Shown: piece by piece, positions 5,945-10,667 of the stretch
Layout of the letters: the number at the start of each line of letters is the position of its first letter
Position numbering within the stretch: the first letter of the stretch is position 1
Assembly (NCBI GenBank): GCA_015487825.1
Contig: WFOZ01000301.1
Coordinates: 1 to 10,667 of the forward strand
Length of the DNA stretch: 10,667 nt
Direction of reading: 5' to 3'
From: Planctomycetaceae bacterium
GTDB lineage: Bacteria > Planctomycetota > Planctomycetia > Planctomycetales > Planctomycetaceae
Notes under the pieces: model-generated
The model's database searches: none
What the model was told of the DNA's origin: nothing
What the model saw: the letters and a program-made list of their open reading frames with translations, nothing else
Made by a program: the position numbers and the translations under genes

Positions 5945-6625
5945 TTGCTGGTTTCAGAAATATTTGCATCAATACAAGGGGAAGGGCAGCACACCGGGAC
6001 ACCGAGTGTATTTATCCGGCTCTCCGGGTGTAACCTGCGCTGTTCTTTCTGCGATACGCCTTATGCATCCTGGTCGCCGGAGGGAAAGCAGATGTCGGTC
6101 GGTGAAATTGTCGAATCTGTCAAACAGTGGTGGTATCCGCATGTGGTCATTACGGGAGGCGAACCAATGATCTTTGCTGATTTGAAAGAGTTGACAGTCG
6201 CGTTAAAAAGGCAGGACCGCTTTATCACCATCGAAACTGCGGGAACTCGTTTTCAGGATTTGCCGATCGATTTAATGTCAATCAGTCCCAAGCGGAGTAA
6301 TTCGACTCCATTAAACGATTCAACCTGGGCAGTCCGCCACGAACAGCGCAGGCATGTTCCGCAAGCTATCTGCGCGTTATTCGAATCTTATAGCTGTCAG
6401 TTCAAGTTTGTCATCGATCAGACAGAAGACGTTGATGATGTACTGGCGTATCTGGAAGAATTTCCGGAAATCGACAGGAGGCACGTCTGGTTGATGCCCC
6501 AGGCAATTGAAGCCAAATGCCTGGTTGAAAAAATGATCTGGCTGCAACCTCTGGCCATGAAGCATGGGTTTCATCTATCAACAAGATTGCAGATCCAGCA
6601 ATTCGGCAACCGGCGAGGTACTTAA
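5945..6625 (+). CDS. queE: 7-carboxy-7-deazaguanine synthase (radical SAM)
   Basis: Converts 6-carboxytetrahydropterin to 7-carboxy-7-deazaguanine in the queuosine/7-deazaguanine pathway, using SAM and a [4Fe-4S] cluster. The 226-aa product, normal for the family, starts [14 protein letters not shown]. It has the cluster motif C29-NLR-C33-SF-C36 (Cx3Cx2C), GGEP (71-74), ETAGT (97-101), SPK (114-116) and the C-terminal [13 protein letters not shown]. The initiation codon is TTG at 5945: GAGGA at 5932-5936 is eight bases upstream, an in-frame TAA at 5915 excludes a longer form, and the start agrees with the family N-terminus. No queC, queD or queF lies beside it, so the pathway genes are scattered. 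No preQ1 riboswitch was seen upstream. Confidence 0.95.
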   Translation: MLVSEIFASIQGEGQHTGTPSVFIRLSGCNLRCSFCDTPYASWSPEGKQMSVGEIVESVKQWWYPHVVITGGEPMIFADLKELTVALKRQDRFITIETAGTRFQDLPIDLMSISPKRSNSTPLNDSTWAVRHEQRRHVPQAICALFESYSCQFKFVIDQTEDVDDVLAYLEEFPEIDRRHVWLMPQAIEAKCLVEKMIWLQPLAMKHGFHLSTRLQIQQFGNRRGT

Positions 6626-6630
6626 AACAG

Positions 6631-6669
6631 CGATTGTTTTAATGCTAATCTGAATTATCCGAACAATCG
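6631..6669 (+). terminator. Weak hairpin after queE
   Basis: CGATTGTT (6631-6638) pairs with AACAATCG (6662-6669) over a 23-base loop that contains a small TAAT/ATTA inner pairing. The stem is A/T-rich and followed by TTAGATTTT, so termination is plausible but weak. It lies five bases after the queE stop and 124 bases before the next start. Confidence 0.35.
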
Positions 6670-6792
6670 TTAGATTTTGCCCATTTTACTGAAGCCTTAA
6701 AACCGTTACGACCGATACTCGAAGATAGCGTCATTTTATTGATGTGAATCACTTTTTTCGAGTCAACGTATTTTCGGTAAGGAGATGTAATT

Positions 6793-8775
6793 ATGCGGAG
6801 CGGTCTGCTGATAAAAGAAGGTGTTTTTGCGTACCGCACGCAATTATTGGCTATCGCAATAACACTGGGTGGCCTGATCACTGCGGTTTCTGCAGAAGAA
6901 ATAATTCTGAATCTGGGAGAGTCGAAAACATTCGATGCAACCGATTCCAAATCAGGATTACCTGCCGAGGAAGTTCGAAAAGGTTCGTTACCGCAAGTTC
7001 GAATGCAACTCCAACAGCCTTACCAACGCTCTGGTGGTAACGTCGGTCTGAAAAATTATTACAGCGAATTATTCAAAAAATCGGAACCAGCAAGTTCCCC
7101 CAACGGGACTGTTTTCAACGCAGGCTATCAAAGCAAAGCAGATGGCAAATCGAGCAACGCTGTGCTTCCGGTTTCTGCAACCGCTAAAGAAAAACAGACA
7201 TCAGAACTTCCTGAATGGGCCAGGCATGCTCGCAACAACAGGAAAAAAGCAGCTCCAGCAGTTTCCAAAACTCTGCAGCCGCCCATTCATCATAAACCAA
7301 CTCTTCCTACAGCCAGTTTGAAAATAAATCGTCAACCGATTTCTCAAACTGCAAAGCAGTATCCTGCAACATCCCTGTCCAAAACAGTTTCGTTAGGGAA
7401 TATTGCAACCGGAGCCCAAACCCCAAGCGTAAAAATCGAATGGAATACCGGAGCGGACATCAATGTCGGTCAGGAAAGCGAATGCGAACTGATTGTCACG
7501 AATATTGGCAAAAGTACAGCTTACGGCGTCAGTGTTGATGCAAACTTCCCCGCAACCGTTCGCCTGATAAACGCCACTCCCAAACCAGATAGTGCAATCG
7601 AAAAACTTTCCTGGAATATTGGAAAACTGAACTCGGGACAAACTAAAAAAATTACTGTTAAGCTGATTCCTTCCCAGCGAGGCCCGCTTGCTGCAACAGC
7701 TCAGGTGCACTTCACCGGTGCAACTCAGGCAGAATTTGTTGTACGCGAACCACTGCTTGCTTTGAAAATGGAAGGTCCAGCCAAAGCGATGGTTGGTGAT
7801 CCTGCTTCACATTCGGTAACGATTACCAATCCCGGTAATGGAATTGCCAAAAATGTTCGACTCGAAGCTCTTATTCCAACCGGGCTGGAACATCCACGTG
7901 GTGAAAAACTGATTATGGATGTTGGTTCTTTGAACCCTGGTGAATCCCGCACAATTCGGTTGGCACTCGTTGCAGTTGGCGGTGGAAATCAGACAATTCA
8001 GGTCAGTGCGACTGCAGATGGCAGCCTGCTTAGAACTTCCGAAGCATCGGTTAACGTCATCTCACCAAGTCTACAGGCAGAGATTGATGGCCCAGGCTTG
8101 CGATACAAAGGGCGTGTTGCCACCTACACGTTGAAAGTAAAAAATGATGGAACGATTGGAACAAGCAATGTTCGGCTGATGCACAAAGTTCCTGATGGTT
8201 TCGAATTTGTTTCAGCCAGCAAAGGAGCCACATACGACGCTCCAACACGAATTCTCAGTTGGTTTGTCGGTCGACTCGATGCAAACAAATCAGCCGAGAT
8301 GAAAGTGAAACTCAAAGCAACCAAAATTGGCGAGTTCGTACATTACATCCGCACAACCTCCGAACATGGTTCAACAACAGATTCTCAACTACTGACACGT
8401 GTTGAAGGTTCTGCTTCTCTGGTCATAGATATTGTCGATCTGGATGACCCGGTCGAAGTGGGTAGCGAAACAGCTTACGAAATCCGTCTTACCAACGATG
8501 GATCAGCTGAAGCAACTGACGTAGGACTTTCCTGTGAACTTCCTGCAGGTGTCCAGTTCATCTCAGCCAGCGGCCCCACCAGGCACGTTACCGATGGTAA
8601 CCTGATTCTCTTCCAACCATTGAAATCGGTTGAAGCAGGCAAGACATTTACATTCCGTGTGCATGTGGTAGGCAGCCTTGAAGGCAACTTGCGGTTCCGT
8701 GCCCGCATGACCTCCGCAGCTTCATCCGAACCACTCACCTTTGAAGAACAAACCCGCTTCTATGGCGAGAACTAA
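6793..8775 (+). CDS. Exported protein with four DUF11 repeats
   Basis: A 660-aa protein of unknown role, probably cell-surface or periplasmic. A long basic N-terminus (1-16) precedes a hydrophobic signal segment (17-34, cut near VSA-EE). Residues 35-210 are a low-complexity Ser/Lys/Pro/Gln-rich region. Four Ig-like repeats of the DUF11/CARDB type follow at about 211-317, 318-424, 425-537 and 538-655. Each has a VTNxGxxxAxxV-type strand (for example VTNIGKSTAYGVSV, ITNPGNGIAKNVRL, VKNDGTIGTSNVRL, LTNDGSAEATDVGL), then a xxPxGxxF segment and a GxLxxGxxxxxxV segment. No catalytic motif, sortase motif or C-terminal membrane anchor is seen. AAGGAG at 6779-6784 lies eight bases before the ATG. The start EEIILNLGESKTF is reminiscent of secretin-associated pilus N-terminal domains, but this is a weak impression. 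The gene converges on tex. Confidence 0.88.
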   Translation: MRSGLLIKEGVFAYRTQLLAIAITLGGLITAVSAEEIILNLGESKTFDATDSKSGLPAEEVRKGSLPQVRMQLQQPYQRSGGNVGLKNYYSELFKKSEPASSPNGTVFNAGYQSKADGKSSNAVLPVSATAKEKQTSELPEWARHARNNRKKAAPAVSKTLQPPIHHKPTLPTASLKINRQPISQTAKQYPATSLSKTVSLGNIATGAQTPSVKIEWNTGADINVGQESECELIVTNIGKSTAYGVSVDANFPATVRLINATPKPDSAIEKLSWNIGKLNSGQTKKITVKLIPSQRGPLAATAQVHFTGATQAEFVVREPLLALKMEGPAKAMVGDPASHSVTITNPGNGIAKNVRLEALIPTGLEHPRGEKLIMDVGSLNPGESRTIRLALVAVGGGNQTIQVSATADGSLLRTSEASVNVISPSLQAEIDGPGLRYKGRVATYTLKVKNDGTIGTSNVRLMHKVPDGFEFVSASKGATYDAPTRILSWFVGRLDANKSAEMKVKLKATKIGEFVHYIRTTSEHGSTTDSQLLTRVEGSASLVIDIVDLDDPVEVGSETAYEIRLTNDGSAEATDVGLSCELPAGVQFISASGPTRHVTDGNLILFQPLKSVEAGKTFTFRVHVVGSLEGNLRFRARMTSAASSEPLTFEEQTRFYGEN

Positions 8776-8794
8776 CGACAGGTGCATCTTCTAA

Positions 8795-8814
8795 ATATAG
8801 GAAAGTTCCGATAT
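8795..8814. other. Small imperfect hairpin after the DUF11 gene
   Basis: ATAT (8795-8798) and GGAA (8800-8803) pair with TTCC (8806-8809) and ATAT (8811-8814), with one A-G mismatch and a 2-base loop, followed by AAGTTTTCGG. It could be a weak terminator 20 bases after the stop codon, but the stem is short. Confidence 0.25.
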
Positions 8815-8830
8815 AAGTTTTCGGTTTACC

Positions 8831-8894
8831 GTAGGGTGCGTCGTGACGCACCAGCCTGTTCCTGTGGTGAAAAAGGTGCCACGATGCACCCCAC
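8831..8894. repeat. Second REPIN-like element, different REP sequence
   Basis: GTAG (8831-8834) precedes a perfect 8-bp stem GGTGCGTC-GT-GACGCACC (8835-8852). An inverted partner at 8875-8894 reads GTGG then GGTGCATCGTGGCACC on the minus strand, with a 5-bp stem left and one change in the tetranucleotide. The outer 15 bases of the two ends agree at 13 positions. The layout equals that at 4273-4359, but the stem sequence differs and the right unit has decayed. Confidence 0.72.
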
Positions 8895-9001
8895 AAATTG
8901 AATCGATTAAACATAGGGAAGTTATTTCAGGACTATTCCATAGTCTTCAGGTTGATGCAATATTTCAAACGGAACTGAGTGTAATTTCTCTCTGTTCACA
9001 A

Positions 9002-9048
9002 CTTCGGTAACTGGAACCGGGCATTCCTTCCAAGCTTACGTTCCGAAG
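9002..9048. other. Possible structured intergenic RNA segment
   Basis: CTTCGGTAAC (9002-9011) pairs with GTTCCGAAG (9040-9048), nine pairs with one bulged base. Inside, GGAA and TTCC can form a second stem. It lies two bases before the strong terminator hairpin, a layout seen for small RNAs and for 3' UTR structures. No promoter could be assigned, so this may be part of the termination region. Confidence 0.3.
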
Positions 9049-9050
9049 CG

Positions 9051-9090
9051 AAACTCCTCGACTCTTCTACGGAAGCAGGTCGAGGAGTTT
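9051..9090. terminator. Bidirectional terminator with UNCG tetraloop
   Basis: AAACTCCTCGAC (9051-9062) pairs perfectly with GTCGAGGAGTTT (9079-9090). Inside the loop, CTTC (9064-9067) and GAAG (9072-9075) enclose TACG, giving a C-UACG-G loop of the very stable UNCG class on the plus strand. The plus strand continues TCTGTTTG. It separates the convergent DUF11 and tex genes, with the tex stop 64 bases away. Confidence 0.8.
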
Positions 9091-9153
9091 TCTGTTTGAA
9101 AACAGATGCTTTCTCATATTTTAACAATCAGAGCAACGATACAGCGAATGGAA

Positions 9154-10667
9154 TCAGGCCTGTTTTCGAGAAACGGCGATTCGTCTGCGATCCAGATCAA
9201 CCTCTAAAACCTTGACACGCACCACATCTCCTAGCGAAACGACATCGCCGGGGGACTGGATATATTCGTTGGCAAGTTGTGAAATGTGAATCAACCCGTC
9301 CTGATGCACTCCCAGATCGACAAAAGCCCCGAAGTTGGTCACGTTGGTCACGACCGCTTCCAGAATCATCCCGACTTTCAAGTCTTCGATTTCGTTGACC
9401 CCTTCCGCAAATTTTGCCATTTTGAATTCACTGCGCGGATCACGGCCCGGCTTGGCCAACTCCTCCAGAATATCCTGAACGGTGAGCAATCCACAGTTAT
9501 CATCAACGAACTCTTCAGCATTCAGACTCGCAGCCAAAGTGGAACTTCCAACCAATTGGCTGGTCGCAACGCCCAGTTTCCTCGCCATCTTTTCGACTAT
9601 GTGATAACTTTCCGGATGGACAGCCGAGTTATCCAGCGGATCTTTTCCGTCACGAATTCGTAAAAATCCGGCTGCCTGCTCAAATACTTTTCGGCCCAGT
9701 TTGGGAACTTTCAATAATTTCTGCCGCGATTCAAACCGTCCCTGAGAATCACGATGCTCAACAATCCGCTCGGCCAGTTTGGGACCAATCCCTGCAACAT
9801 GCGACAACAACGAACTACTCGCCATGTTCACATCGACGCCCACTAAATTCACACACGATTGCACTTCCCTCTCCAAAGCATGCTTAAGCTGTGTCTGATT
9901 CACATCGTGCTGGTACTGGCCAACACCGATTGACTTCGGATCGATTTTTACCAACTCTGCCAGCGGGTCCTGTAAACGATGCGCAATACAGATAGCTCCC
10001 CGAACCGTAACATCCAACTCGGGATATTCTCGTGTGGCCAGTTCGCTGGCCGAGTAAATCGATGCACCCGATTCGCTGACCATCACTTTACCAACAGCTT
10101 GTTTTGCATCGTATTGAGCATTCAGCTTTTTTAATAGTTCGCTGACAAATACGTCGGTTTCGCGCGAAGCAGTTCCGTTTCCAATGGCAATCAGTTTGAT
10201 ATGGTGACGGGAGATTAAATCCGATAGGAGCTTTGCAGCAGATTCCGTATCGTTACGAGGCGGCGTGGGGAAAATCGTGCAACTTTCCAGAAACTTCCCC
10301 GTGCCATCCACTACGGCTACTTTACATCCGGTCCGAAACCCCGGGTCAATCCCCATCGTCACCTGCGGTCCAGCTGGAGCAGCCAGTAATAGTTCGCGCA
10401 GGTTTTTGACAAACACCTGAATCGCTTCCTCATCAGCCTGTTCTTTAAGCCTCTGCACCGTAACCGATTCAGCTGCAGGCAACAGCAAGCGTCGATAACA
10501 ATCTTCCACCGTGTCAAGTAAATCTCTGCTAAATTCAAATTTGTGATTTGTCACAAGTTTCGACCTGAGTTTACGAAGTACGATTTCATCATCAAGTTCA
10601 ATTTTCACTCGCAGCATTCCATCCGCTTCGCCCCGTTTCATTGCCAGTAATCGATGCGAAGGAACGC
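9154..10667 (-). CDS. tex: Tex family transcription accessory/RNA-binding protein, C-terminal part
   Basis: The frame is open through the right edge; residues VPSHRLLA precede the Met at 10641, matching the conserved Tex stretch, so that Met is internal and the gene's 5' third is missing. The visible 503 residues of a protein usually near 770 aa carry, numbered from Met 10641, a YqgF/RNase H-like domain (about 95-195, GIDPGFRTGCK at 97-107), the signature DPKSIGVGQYQHDV (234-247), paired helix-hairpin-helix motifs (about 272-340, HVAGIGPKLAERIV and KVPKLGRKVF) and a C-terminal S1 RNA-binding domain (421-493, GMILEAVVTNVTNFGAFVDLG). Tex is a cytoplasmic nucleic-acid-binding protein linked to transcription and stress. 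The sequence shows no frameshift or missing motif. The gene ends TTTCGAGAAACGGCG-side at 9154, facing the DUF11 gene. Confidence 0.95.
   Translation of the reverse strand, partial: VPSHRLLAMKRGEADGMLRVKIELDDEIVLRKLRSKLVTNHKFEFSRDLLDTVEDCYRRLLLPAAESVTVQRLKEQADEEAIQVFVKNLRELLLAAPAGPQVTMGIDPGFRTGCKVAVVDGTGKFLESCTIFPTPPRNDTESAAKLLSDLISRHHIKLIAIGNGTASRETDVFVSELLKKLNAQYDAKQAVGKVMVSESGASIYSASELATREYPELDVTVRGAICIAHRLQDPLAELVKIDPKSIGVGQYQHDVNQTQLKHALEREVQSCVNLVGVDVNMASSSLLSHVAGIGPKLAERIVEHRDSQGRFESRQKLLKVPKLGRKVFEQAAGFLRIRDGKDPLDNSAVHPESYHIVEKMARKLGVATSQLVGSSTLAASLNAEEFVDDNCGLLTVQDILEELAKPGRDPRSEFKMAKFAEGVNEIEDLKVGMILEAVVTNVTNFGAFVDLGVHQDGLIHISQLANEYIQSPGDVVSLGDVVRVKVLEVDLDRRRIAVSRKQA

Noticed and set aside
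8776..9153. tRNA-like cloverleaf in the stem region at 9002-9048
   Set aside because: The arms do not match tRNA arm lengths, and no T-loop TTCRA or CCA end is present.
1..10667. A defence, secretion or biosynthetic gene system
   Set aside because: The genes are single, unrelated units in mixed orientation with housekeeping or envelope roles; nothing links them into a new multi-gene system.

Overview
The window looks like chromosomal DNA of a planctomycete, most likely of the Planctomycetales (Gimesia/Rubinisphaera-like; the genus is inferred). The reasons are a PSCyt1-type cytochrome c protein beside a secreted sulfatase, a Cys-rich N-terminus on an outer-membrane barrel protein, a secreted protein with DUF11 repeats, moderate GC content and wide intergenic regions full of short palindromic repeats. 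No phage, plasmid, IS transposase, CRISPR, tRNA or rRNA gene is visible.

Layout: (1) 1-278, minus: the first 92 codons of a PSCyt1 (CxxCH) planctomycete protein that runs off the left edge. (2) 279-583: intergenic, with a terminator-like hairpin, a dispersed repeat and a possible 50-codon ORF overlapping the sulfatase stop. (3) 584-2065, minus: a secreted Cys-type sulfatase. (4) 2187-2522, minus: a 111-aa protein with one C-terminal membrane segment. (5) 2523-2978: gap with no clear gene. (6) 2979-4055, plus: manC, mannose-1-phosphate guanylyltransferase. (7) 4056-4593: an intergenic mosaic of a 10-bp-period repeat, a long hairpin, two dispersed-repeat copies and a REPIN-like element, ending in a bidirectional terminator. 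(8) 4594-5481, minus: an outer-membrane barrel protein. (9) 5482-5944: divergent intergenic region. (10) 5945-6625, plus: queE, with a TTG start. (11) 6793-8775, plus: an exported protein with four DUF11 repeats. (12) 8776-9153: a second REPIN-like element and a bidirectional terminator with a UNCG loop. (13) 9154 to the right edge, minus: the C-terminal two thirds of tex.

Most genes are single transcription units and no pathway operon is evident. The sulfatase and PSCyt1 genes fit the catabolism of sulfated polysaccharides typical of these bacteria. ManC would supply GDP-mannose for surface glycans. QueE makes the 7-deazaguanine precursor of queuosine. Tex is a housekeeping nucleic-acid-binding factor. 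The barrel and DUF11 proteins are envelope or exported proteins of unknown role.

I found no convincing new multi-gene system. The most unusual content is the intergenic repeats: two GTAG-type REP doublets of different sequence, and a repeat present as a full copy, a copy with an internal 37-bp deletion next to a REPIN, and a diverged copy.
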